This document shows, one piece after another, positions 1-5,983 of a stretch of DNA of 8,013 nt. Below the pieces are notes generated by a model, which was given only the letters and a program-made list of their open reading frames with translations, did not search any database and was not told the DNA's origin. Source of the stretch: an uncultured Lachnospiraceae bacterium (GTDB taxonomy: Bacteria > Bacillota > Clostridia > Lachnospirales > Lachnospiraceae). The translations under genes were made by a program, and so were the position numbers. The first letter of the stretch is position 1, and each line of letters starts with the position of its first letter. The stretch covers positions 1-8,013 of the forward strand of contig CADBOW010000135.1 in assembly GCA_902796375.1 (NCBI GenBank). The letters are read 5' to 3'.

Positions 1-22
1 CTGATGCGACAGCCCCTTCCTC
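1..22 (-). terminator. Possible 5' arm of a transcription terminator cut by the window edge
   Basis: Read on the minus strand, the last bases of the window are AGGGGCTGTCGCATCAG, about 25 bases after the stop of the gene at 44-403. A GC-rich GGGGCTGTCGCA arm like this is a common left half of Rho-independent terminators in Lachnospiraceae-like genomes. The matching right arm and T-tract would lie outside the window, so this is inference from half a hairpin. Confidence 0.3.
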
Positions 23-43
23 TGTGCCTCTTCTCTGCTTTCC

Positions 44-403
44 CTACTCATCCGGATAATCCCAGAATCTGCCTTTATGAAAATTCTCATTCCCCAGGGG
101 CTTCGCCGTCAGCCTGAACATGATGCAGCCATCCGGGCAGACGATGGTCTTCGTATACTTACCGTCTCCTCCGAGGTTCTCCAGATCTCCACCGCTGCGC
201 ACCGCTTCCATCAGGGGATATAACATCATCATCGCCTTGGAGCAGATCCCGTAGCCATCCTTATTCACCGGGCAGCCGTAGGTGCATTTATACACATCTC
301 CCGGCTCCTCCCCATTACGGCAGTAGCGCTCCGTATGATTTCCCCGAACATACTCCGTAACCTCGATGGTAAACTCATATTCCTCATCATACCACTTCTT
401 CAT
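44..403 (-). CDS. TIGR04076 family cysteine-containing protein, function unknown
   Basis: This 119-residue protein resembles the small TIGR04076 family, whose biochemical role is not established. Six cysteines are visible: C28, a CxxxC pair at C40/C44 (KCTYGCP), C54 and a second CxxxC pair at C89/C93 (VCPDGC). This spacing suggests metal binding or a redox role, but that is inference. The protein has no signal peptide or membrane segment. The ATG at 403 is preceded by AGGGAGA about eight bases upstream, a good ribosome binding site. That site lies inside the last codons of the broken dehydrogenase gene, whose stop is only two bases before the start, so the two are translationally adjacent. 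It is the last gene of the cluster in this window; a possible terminator arm follows it. Family assignment is fairly confident and function is unknown. Confidence 0.82.
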   Translation of the reverse strand: MKKWYDEEYEFTIEVTEYVRGNHTERYCRNGEEPGDVYKCTYGCPVNKDGYGICSKAMMMLYPLMEAVRSGGDLENLGGDGKYTKTIVCPDGCIMFRLTAKPLGNENFHKGRFWDYPDE

Positions 404-405
404 TT

Positions 406-885
406 TTAATTCTCCCTTCGTATCAAAATATCCCCCCGATCCGGCAGTTCATCCAATGAAACACAGGCTGCCGGCTTCACCTCATCCGGCTGAGGATTTA
501 CATCATAGCAGAGGATCCGGCATCCAAAGCCGGTGAGATCACGGATCACGGTCTTTCCGATCCTTCCGGTACCGATGATCCCCACAGTACAGGTACGAAG
601 CTCCCGGCCGATCTTTTTGCAGTAGTCCAGATCGATATGATCGATTCCGACGGTCCGGGAGGAAATATGCCGTATTCCCAGATCATAAAAACGCTGCGCC
701 AGCCCGGGATCGATGGGATTCGTGATGATGCTCAGTCCGTCATACCCCTCGGCCAGATGTGCATTTTCCAGGGAGGGATACTCGGAGGTGTAACCATAGT
801 CCACTCCCGCTTTCTCACATTCCGTGATAAAAAGCTCCTTCTCGTCAAACTCCCTCAGTGCATATGCAAATATCCTCATTTTCAT
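406..885 (-). pseudogene. D-2-hydroxyacid (D-lactate-type) dehydrogenase remnant, internally deleted and 3'-truncated
   Basis: The 159-residue open frame matches the N-terminal part of D-lactate/D-2-hydroxyacid dehydrogenases, which are normally about 330 residues. Residues 1-92 look like the substrate-domain start (MRIFAYALREFDEKELF, then SRTVGIDHIDLDY). At about residue 93/94 (near 606) KKIG jumps directly to RELRTCTVGIIGTGRIG. The roughly 45-50 residues that normally lie between (the ADYT...LRN segment) are absent. The NAD-binding GTGRIG (105-110) and the acidic residue after it (D128) remain. Homology stops near residue 154 (LDELPDRGDIL), followed by RREN and a stop. The catalytic Arg, Glu and His of this family lie in the missing C-terminal half, so it cannot be an active dehydrogenase. 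The start may be M3 at 879, which is better spaced from AGAGG. The gene sits 28 bases after the C_GCAxxG gene. Confidence 0.8.
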
Positions 886-913
886 TTTCCTCTTTCTGTG
901 AAAATGTCTTACC

Positions 914-1369
914 CTATTTCACCGGATGCTCCCTGATATACTGCTCCAGGATCTCAGCCGCATCTCCTATGATCTCCACGCAGGGCCTCTTCCTGTAATA
1001 CTCCGCCGTACGTGCCTCTGGAACCGGAACATCGTGCCGTACGGTCAGTCCCAGCATCTCCCGGCAGACGATCGTCCCGTGCTTCTCCTCAAATCTGTGG
1101 GCCAGTTCCTGGATCCCGGCGTAATGATCCGCCTTGATCTTCCCGGTTTCAGGTCCGTCGTATCCATAGAGAAGTCCCGCGATCATAAACATGCCGGTCA
1201 CGGATCCGCACACCTCCCGGAGTCGTCCCATCCCCCCGCCGAAGGAGGACGCCATCCGAAGAAGCATGGTCTCATCCACCGGAAGCAGGTCCGCGAAGGC
1301 AAGCACAATGGCCTGCGAGCAGTTATATCCCTTTTTGAAATTCTCCATAGCCGCTTCTCTTCTTGTCAT
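914..1369 (-). CDS. C_GCAxxG_C_C family redox-type protein
   Basis: This 151-residue protein belongs to the C_GCAxxG_C_C family of small cysteine proteins, thought to be redox-related or to bind a cofactor; no reaction is firmly assigned. The four diagnostic cysteines are present: C17 in YNCSQA, C54 in the glycine-rich block FGGGMGRLREVCGSVTG (43-59), C102 in TIVCREML and C130 in PCVEIIGDAAEIL. The motif reads CGSVTG rather than the common CGAxxG, a mild variant. An in-frame ATG 105 bases further upstream exists. I chose 1369 because AGGAGAGAG lies just before it and the family normally starts with a short helix ending in the YNCSQ motif. Its first 47 bases overlap the end of the membrane protein gene in a different frame, which implies translational coupling. 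It is followed by the dehydrogenase remnant. Confidence 0.85.
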   Translation of the reverse strand: MTRREAAMENFKKGYNCSQAIVLAFADLLPVDETMLLRMASSFGGGMGRLREVCGSVTGMFMIAGLLYGYDGPETGKIKADHYAGIQELAHRFEEKHGTIVCREMLGLTVRHDVPVPEARTAEYYRKRPCVEIIGDAAEILEQYIREHPVK

Positions 1370-2720
1370 TCTCTCTCTCCTCTTTCCGTTCTTCCAAAGG
1401 TTTCCCGGATGCTCTCCCCACCGTAAGAATGATGGAAAGGTCTGCAGCGTCCACGCCGAAGCCGAAGGCTGCATTTGTCTCCTCTTTCCCTATAGGATCC
1501 CCATGCCGTTCAAAGGAATATCCTTCGATCCGGGACGCATCCGGAAGCTGGATCTCCCGCTTTTTCAGGATGGATTCCGCTTTCATGATCATTTCCACGG
1601 TCATCTGATCCGCGAAATCCGGATCATGGTTACGCAGGTTCACCTTGTAGATCAGCTGCTCCGGAATCCCCACCATCTGATTGATCTCCTCCTCGGGATC
1701 TCCCCGGGAGATCCCTTCATAGAGCTTCCGGATCTCAGTATAATCCTCCGGGGAAAGCTTTCTGTCAAACACCATGGGGTTTAATTTCTCATAGCCGTAA
1801 CCATGCCTGTAGAACCGCATGATCCGCTCCGGAACGATCTCCCGGTAGAGATCTCCCGGCGTTCCCTCATCCCATCCTTCACAGGATTTCGTACGGTTCC
1901 ACATTCTCTCTGCCACAGGTGTCCAGTCCCGGCCCGGATACAGCGAGACAAGATACCGCTCAATACACATGAAAATATAAATGAGCCGGCCCGTCATGGT
2001 GATCTGCCGGAATCTCTCCCTGTAGGCAATCTTCTTCTGATCCTCTTCCGTCAGCTCATCCGTGGTAAATATACGTTTCGGCCAGTTCAGAAAGACCACC
2101 GCCTTCTCTCCGTCTGTAAAATGAAGAAGGACATCCGTCTCCGCCTGATAAAGGCCGTCCAATATCGTGTGATACTCCCATTTTCGGATCTGGGGAAGAT
2201 CCTTCAGATTCAGTTCCATGATAGCCCGGATATACCGCTTCTTCCCGCTTCGGGGCCTCATACGATACACAGCCCCAAGCTTCTTCCATATCACCAGGAT
2301 CTGCGCTGCAAGATACGCCGGCTCATGGGAATGCACAGCCGAGCGATATCCGGCGCTTCCCCATTTCTCTTTGCTGAAGTTATTGAATCCTCCCACTTTC
2401 TTACGGGCATATACCGCCGCTCTCTTCGGTGGATACCGGAAGAGAAGATAGAGGAATCTCCCAATGAGATAAAGGACCGGAAGGCCGACAAATATACTGA
2501 TGAGAATGATCATGATCACGGAATAAACCGTCTCATTTACACCATAGATCCAGCACATGATGTTGGTGAATACGAAAATGAGTATCGGAATGAACATCGT
2601 CATGAGGCACATAAAAAACGCGCCCAGGCTGTCCTTTCCCTTTCCTAAGATCCGGAACAGGACCCCCACCAGAACGATCCATAAAACCGATATTATGATC
2701 ACACCAGCTACAGAAATCAC
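1323..2720 (-). CDS. Membrane protein of unknown function, three N-terminal helices plus large soluble domain
   Basis: I do not recognise a named family. The 465-residue protein begins with hydrophobic segments at about 2-24, 32-58 and 64-93, then a basic stretch (RYPPKR), so the remaining 370 residues are probably cytoplasmic. The soluble part has aromatic, charged blocks such as HFTDGEKAVVFLNWPKR (200-216), a helix-rich region at 228-262, the segment YGYEKLNPMVFDRKLSPEDY (308-327), and an ending GVDAADLSIIL near 431. These resemble lineage-restricted clostridial hypothetical proteins. The last 30 residues are highly charged (EERKEERENDKKR) and look like read-through beyond the natural end. 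The start is GTG at 2720; it shares GTGA with the stop of the upstream ProC-like remnant and has AGGGAG nearby. The end overlaps the C_GCAxxG start by 47 bases. An immunity-protein-like role is possible but unsupported. Confidence 0.75.
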   Translation of the reverse strand: MISVAGVIIISVLWIVLVGVLFRILGKGKDSLGAFFMCLMTMFIPILIFVFTNIMCWIYGVNETVYSVIMIILISIFVGLPVLYLIGRFLYLLFRYPPKRAAVYARKKVGGFNNFSKEKWGSAGYRSAVHSHEPAYLAAQILVIWKKLGAVYRMRPRSGKKRYIRAIMELNLKDLPQIRKWEYHTILDGLYQAETDVLLHFTDGEKAVVFLNWPKRIFTTDELTEEDQKKIAYRERFRQITMTGRLIYIFMCIERYLVSLYPGRDWTPVAERMWNRTKSCEGWDEGTPGDLYREIVPERIMRFYRHGYGYEKLNPMVFDRKLSPEDYTEIRKLYEGISRGDPEEEINQMVGIPEQLIYKVNLRNHDPDFADQMTVEMIMKAESILKKREIQLPDASRIEGYSFERHGDPIGKEETNAAFGFGVDAADLSIILTVGRASGKPLEERKEERENDKKRSGYGEFQKGI

Positions 2721-3114
2721 TGCTCCCTATCTCCGATCATTATAAACCTGGTCATCTCCTTTTGCAGCATCAGATCTCCTGTAGCACTCAGTGTGGAGAG
2801 AACCATACGTACAATTTGGTCATCCGGTATCTCCGTATGCTTCTTTGCTTCCTTGCAGATCACATCGAAAATGGATGCGATGAACCCGGGCATACAGCTT
2901 ACCAGCTCGGAGCCCATGCCCATTTCCTTCTCCGGAAGCTCGATCACATTTTCGATGCAGCCAAGAAGCATTTTCAGGCACACCTTATCTTCCTCGGTAA
3001 CGCTCTCATTATAGCATACAAGTGACTGGGAGCAGTGCCGAGTTTCTCCTTACTCCGGTTGGTTACAAATACCTGCTCCAACTCCGGAATCCCGTTCTCA
3101 GCCTTCGATTTTGC
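2717..3114 (-). pseudogene. ProC/ComER-like pyrroline-5-carboxylate reductase remnant, deleted and frameshifted
   Basis: Two pieces in different frames together resemble one ProC/ComER-type NADP-dependent reductase, normally about 260-280 residues. The first piece, 3114-3040, reads ENGIPELEQVFVTNRSKEKL, like the end of the first Rossmann helix and the second strand. The second, from about 3022 to 2717, reads LVCYNESVTEEDK and then the all-helical dimerisation region with EKEMGMGSELVSCMPGF and MVLSTLSATG. In an intact protein about 80 residues would separate the pieces; here there are only a few codons and a frame change. The first roughly 20 residues, with the dinucleotide GxGxxG, and the last 35-40 (the GG(I/T)T region) are also missing. 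An 88-codon open frame from GTG at 2983 survives and stops in GTGA overlapping the next start. Assignment of the second piece is good; that of the first is moderate. Confidence 0.65.
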
Positions 3115-3119
3115 CCGTC

Positions 3120-3902
3120 TCAGGATCTCATCAGATCAGCATCCCCGTATTTTTTGGACTGCAGCACCGTGTACCGTCCCGGGAAGATCTCCCGGCAGAT
3201 GGTCAGCTCCAGCTCCTGCCGATGCATGAAATGTGCGTACATTTCCTCTTCTCCGGAGATGCCATGTGCCTTCGCATAAGGAGATCCGTTGAAATACCGA
3301 AGCATCAGCGGAAACCACATTTCATTCCCCTGATCATCCGACCGTTCCTTGCGGATCACATCGATGCTGGCTGCCACATTATCCGTCTTCAGGTACAGGA
3401 TGTGCAGTTTCTTTTCCGCAAGCACTTTTCCAAGCTCCGTGTAAAAGGAAAGGATCTCCTCATCCGATGCATTTTTGTAGAGGATCATATCCTCAACGAT
3501 GTTCTGGAACAGCGCGCATTCGAAGATCATCCGGTCATCATTCCAGTTCCGGTACCGCCGGAAAATGATATCCTTAAAGGCGTCATCTGCGATCCGTCCG
3601 TTATAGATCTCATACTGCTCCAGGTCTTTGTGAAAGCCCGGAACATCCGTGAGGATCTTCGTGTAGCAGATCACTCTCCGGTCATCCTCCTTATAACTCT
3701 TTGCCTCGATCTCCTGCCGGAGTTCCTGATATTTCTCCAGGATCTCCTCATATTGCTGTTCGGTCACATATGCGCACCAGGCAAGCTCCACCGGAGAATA
3801 ATCCCCCTCCCGAAACACCCGGTGATCCGGGTACTTTTCGGACAATCTGCTTACCAATGTGCTTTTTCCGCTTCCCTGCAATCCTTCAACAAACCAGTTC
3901 AT
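3120..3902 (-). CDS. P-loop NTPase / kinase-like protein, substrate unknown
   Basis: This 260-residue soluble protein starts with FVEGLQGSGKST, a Walker A loop (GxxGxGKS, residues 7-14, K13) directly after the first beta strand, as in small-molecule and nucleotide kinases. A conserved EGDYSPVELAWCAY block follows at about 33-46, where kinases of this class place substrate or acidic residues. Later blocks are HKDLEQYEIYNGR, a putative Walker B-like strand MIFECALFQN and a lid-like basic segment DVIRKERSD. I recognise it as a widespread Firmicute hypothetical P-loop family; the phosphate acceptor is unknown. The length appears complete. I chose ATG 3902 rather than 3923 because TAAGGAGGGCAGG places an ideal AGGAGG five bases upstream. 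It lies 86 bases after the transglutaminase-phosphatase gene, and its stop abuts the ProC-like remnant. ATP binding is well supported; everything beyond that is inference. Confidence 0.8.
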   Translation of the reverse strand: MNWFVEGLQGSGKSTLVSRLSEKYPDHRVFREGDYSPVELAWCAYVTEQQYEEILEKYQELRQEIEAKSYKEDDRRVICYTKILTDVPGFHKDLEQYEIYNGRIADDAFKDIIFRRYRNWNDDRMIFECALFQNIVEDMILYKNASDEEILSFYTELGKVLAEKKLHILYLKTDNVAASIDVIRKERSDDQGNEMWFPLMLRYFNGSPYAKAHGISGEEEMYAHFMHRQELELTICREIFPGRYTVLQSKKYGDADLMRS

Positions 3903-3988
3903 CCTGCCCTCCTTACATATCATTTCTCCCTATGCCATAGAAGAATCGTCCTTTGATCCGGTTCCCGGTCTCCGGCACGAAGCATCGA

Positions 3989-5188
3989 TCATTCCCGCCG
4001 TCCCCGGGTATCCAGGTGCTCCAGAACCGCCCTGATATTCTCTTCTCGCGGGATCACTGTGGCCAGCTGGACCTCCGGGTGTCTCTCCACATACGCAACC
4101 AGACGGTCATACAGATTCTCTTTGGATTTCAGATAATCGGAAATGATGGTCTCATCATCATACCCAAGCCGCCGCAGGATCGCCGCCGATACCACCCCGG
4201 TCCGATCCTTCCCGGCTGCGCAGAAATAAAGCACGTTGCTGTCCGCGTCCATGATGGTATTCACGACTCTGTCCAGGTTCTCATCCAGCATCGAGACATA
4301 GCTTGCCGGAACAGCCTCCGGAGATTCCGGTACGACTCCTCCCGTGGTCAGCGGCATATGATAATAAGTAAATCCTTCCTCCGTCTCTAGCCTGCAGGGT
4401 TTCTTTTCGTATTCCTTTTCTCCCCTTAGATCTATAATGGTGGTTATCCCATTTTGGGAAAGCCACCGAACCTCATCATCCGTCAGTTTTTTGGGTGCGT
4501 CACTGCGGATATAACGATAGTCCCCCGTGGGCAGCGCCCTTGTATTATATGTGGATTTCAGCAGGGAATCCCTCCGCCGATACCCCAGTTCTGCAGGGAG
4601 ATTCTCCCAGAGCTCCGTCCTGGACGCAGCCTCTCTCATGGACTCTATCACCAGTTCATCCGGATCCGGGAAGATCACAAGCCCGTCCTCCTCGCCACAT
4701 TCCGGACGGATCGGGAATGCAAGCTGCTCCCTGTCCAGGGAGAACCGGGCATCCACCCCTTCTTTATTTCCTCTTGCATCCAGCCGGATCCACCTGTCGA
4801 TCTCCCGGATATATACGCCGTTCAATCCGTGATAGATCAGCACCGGTGCTGTCTTGTCATCCAGGATCAGCTTCTGATAGCAAAAGCCTGCGGGTACTCC
4901 CTTCGCCCGAAGGATCGCTGCCAGAAGGTGGGACTTGGCAAAGCAGATTCCGTGTCCCGCAGCCAGCACCTCCGATGCACGGATGGTGATCCGGTCTTCC
5001 TCCGCATCTGCCGAGTGCGGAAAGCGGTCTCTCACATATTCATAGGCCTTCCGGATGAAATCCGTCTCTCCGTCGGAGCCTTCCTGCAGAGTGTCCGCCA
5101 GCCCTGCAACCGCCTCATTTTTATAATCTATGATCTCGTCGCACTTCAGATATTCATCTATCCTGTCAGTGTATAATTCGATTTCCAT
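3989..5188 (-). CDS. Transglutaminase-like domain fused to a tyrosine-phosphatase domain
   Basis: This 399-residue protein has two recognisable halves. Residues 1-200 are a transglutaminase-like cysteine-protease fold with a full candidate triad: C82 in GHGICFAKSH, H120 in LIYHGLNGVYI and D137 in WIRLDARGNK. Residues 210-393 resemble bacterial dual-specificity or LipA/MptpB-type tyrosine phosphatases. This half has STYNTRALPTGDYRYIRSDA at its start, the TTIIDLRGEKEY strand-loop, and the P-loop CAAGKDRTG with C323, the Asp of GKD (proposed general acid in MptpB) and the Arg. The residue before the Cys is Phe, where most phosphatases have His. Each half is close to the length of a stand-alone protein, so this is a fusion with a short linker at about 198-213. 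There is no signal peptide, so it is probably cytoplasmic. ATG 5188 has AGGGGA six bases upstream; the frame stays open to 5329. The physiological substrate is unknown. Confidence 0.83.
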   Translation of the reverse strand: MEIELYTDRIDEYLKCDEIIDYKNEAVAGLADTLQEGSDGETDFIRKAYEYVRDRFPHSADAEEDRITIRASEVLAAGHGICFAKSHLLAAILRAKGVPAGFCYQKLILDDKTAPVLIYHGLNGVYIREIDRWIRLDARGNKEGVDARFSLDREQLAFPIRPECGEEDGLVIFPDPDELVIESMREAASRTELWENLPAELGYRRRDSLLKSTYNTRALPTGDYRYIRSDAPKKLTDDEVRWLSQNGITTIIDLRGEKEYEKKPCRLETEEGFTYYHMPLTTGGVVPESPEAVPASYVSMLDENLDRVVNTIMDADSNVLYFCAAGKDRTGVVSAAILRRLGYDDETIISDYLKSKENLYDRLVAYVERHPEVQLATVIPREENIRAVLEHLDTRGRRE

Positions 5189-5329
5189 TTCCGTCCCCTG
5201 TCTCTGTGAACCTCTCACGCCTGTCGCCTTCTCAAACAGCTGATGTTCTTCATCCTGTAATGCTGATTTTACATCATCCCTCTCGAAATGGGCAAAGTTT
5301 TTTACGAAACCGGTGTAAGCACCATACAT
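5189..5329 (-). other. In-frame, protein-like 47-codon extension upstream of the fusion gene
   Basis: The reading frame of the transglutaminase-phosphatase gene stays open to an ATG at 5329. The translation is protein-like (YGAYTGFVKNFAHFERDD, then DEEHQLFEKAT), helix-prone and rich in charged residues. The usual start of transglutaminase-like proteins of this type corresponds to ATG 5188, which has a ribosome binding site; the ATG at 5329 does not have a well-spaced one. The segment may be the tail of a lost gene, a true N-terminal extension, or chance coding-like sequence. I cannot name a family. The remaining gap, 5330-5380, holds a small inverted repeat (CGGAGC/GCTCCG) with no T-tract. 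Confidence 0.4.
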
Positions 5330-5380
5330 TCCCCGGAGCCGTCATGCTCCGTTACCGTTCATTCCAGAGTTCCCCGGTTT

Positions 5381-5914
5381 CTATTTCAGCATCTTCTTTG
5401 CCCTGGTGCACCATTTCAGGTAGGCTTCGTAGGTGTCGATCCCGAAGGAAACCGTAAGGTAATAGTAGATATGATCCTCCACATCCAGCTGCTTCTCCAG
5501 TGTTTCCCCGTAAGCCTTCAGCAGCTTCAGTTCCTGCCGGATCTCACCCTCAAACAGTTCTATATTGCGCAGAGTGACCTCCTTCTCTTCAGCTCCGCCG
5601 AAGAAAAGCTTCAGCAGGGTTTCGTACCGCAGTTCATTTCCTGCCTGCCCGTCCGACAGCCACTTCTTCAGGGTCTGCTGTCCCTCAGGGGTGATATGGT
5701 AGGTGATCCTTTCCCTTCCGCCTGAGGAAGTGTCACGCTTTATGATCAGCCCCCGGTTCTCCATATCCTTCAGAGCCGGATAGATATTTCCAAAGCTCCC
5801 TTTCCAGAAGAAGCTGATCGCTCCGTCGATCCGCTTCTTGATATCATATCCGGTCAGATCCTCGTGACTGAGCAGTCCCAGGATCACCATATCGATCTTT
5901 CGTTCCCTCGCCAT
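5381..5914 (-). CDS. PadR family transcriptional regulator
   Basis: This 177-residue DNA-binding protein has the PadR layout: an N-terminal winged helix-turn-helix and a C-terminal helical dimerisation domain. Diagnostic parts are MVILGLLSHEDLTGYDIKKR at residues 9-28, the recognition region GSFGNIYPALKDMENRGLI at 39-57, and the wing GRERITYHITPEG at 66-78. Residues 80-173 form the long charged helices of the Vir_act_alpha_C type, which decide dimerisation in this subgroup. PadR proteins usually repress their own transcription unit or a neighbouring transporter or detoxification gene and respond to small aromatic ligands or antibiotics. ATG 5914 is preceded by a perfect AGGAGG seven bases upstream, so the ATG at 5935 is rejected. 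It lies 69 bases after the hydrolase and probably shares its promoter at 6834-6862. A 10-bp palindrome CATCATGATG sits just before its ribosome binding site. Confidence 0.92.
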   Translation of the reverse strand: MARERKIDMVILGLLSHEDLTGYDIKKRIDGAISFFWKGSFGNIYPALKDMENRGLIIKRDTSSGGRERITYHITPEGQQTLKKWLSDGQAGNELRYETLLKLFFGGAEEKEVTLRNIELFEGEIRQELKLLKAYGETLEKQLDVEDHIYYYLTVSFGIDTYEAYLKWCTRAKKMLK

Positions 5915-5938
5915 TTTGCACCTCCTGTACATCATGAT

Positions 5939-5964
5939 GCCGGGGGAAAAGGTATCCCCCCGGC
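5939..5964 (-). other. GC-rich hairpin between hydrolase and padR-type gene
   Basis: The sequence holds a perfect 8-bp inverted repeat, GCCGGGGG (5964-5957 on the minus strand) and CCCCCGGC (5946-5939), around a 10-base loop. It starts about 20 bases after the hydrolase stop and ends shortly before the PadR ribosome binding site. The 3' flank is ATCATGATG, not a T-tract, so it is not a classical intrinsic terminator. It more likely stabilises the upstream message end or tunes read-through into the regulator gene. Confidence 0.6.
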
Positions 5965-5983
5965 TATGCTGCCACTGCCCGAA

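Noticed and set aside
1370..1474. 35-residue N-terminal extension of the C_GCAxxG protein
   Set aside because: The extension lies inside the membrane protein coding region, lacks a ribosome binding site and is not expected in the family; ATG 1369 has AGGAGAG before it.
1803..2648. Long plus-strand open frame (281 codons) opposite the membrane protein gene
   Set aside because: It is antisense to a better-supported gene, has no plausible ribosome binding site or recognisable motif, and its composition (many Arg, His, Pro) is typical of a shadow frame.
3111..3956. 281-codon plus-strand open frame opposite the P-loop gene
   Set aside because: The minus strand has a perfect Walker A and ribosome binding site; the plus-strand product has neither and is a shadow.
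3903..3988. Separate promoter or riboswitch before the P-loop gene
   Set aside because: The 86-base gap shows only short CCGG repeats and the ribosome binding site; no -35/-10 pair or aptamer-like structure could be recognised.
5189..5240. Promoter for the fusion gene (TTGCCC, 18-base spacer, TAAAAT region near 5265-5295)
   Set aside because: The -35 match is weak and the region is open in frame; read-through from the padR gene is an adequate explanation.
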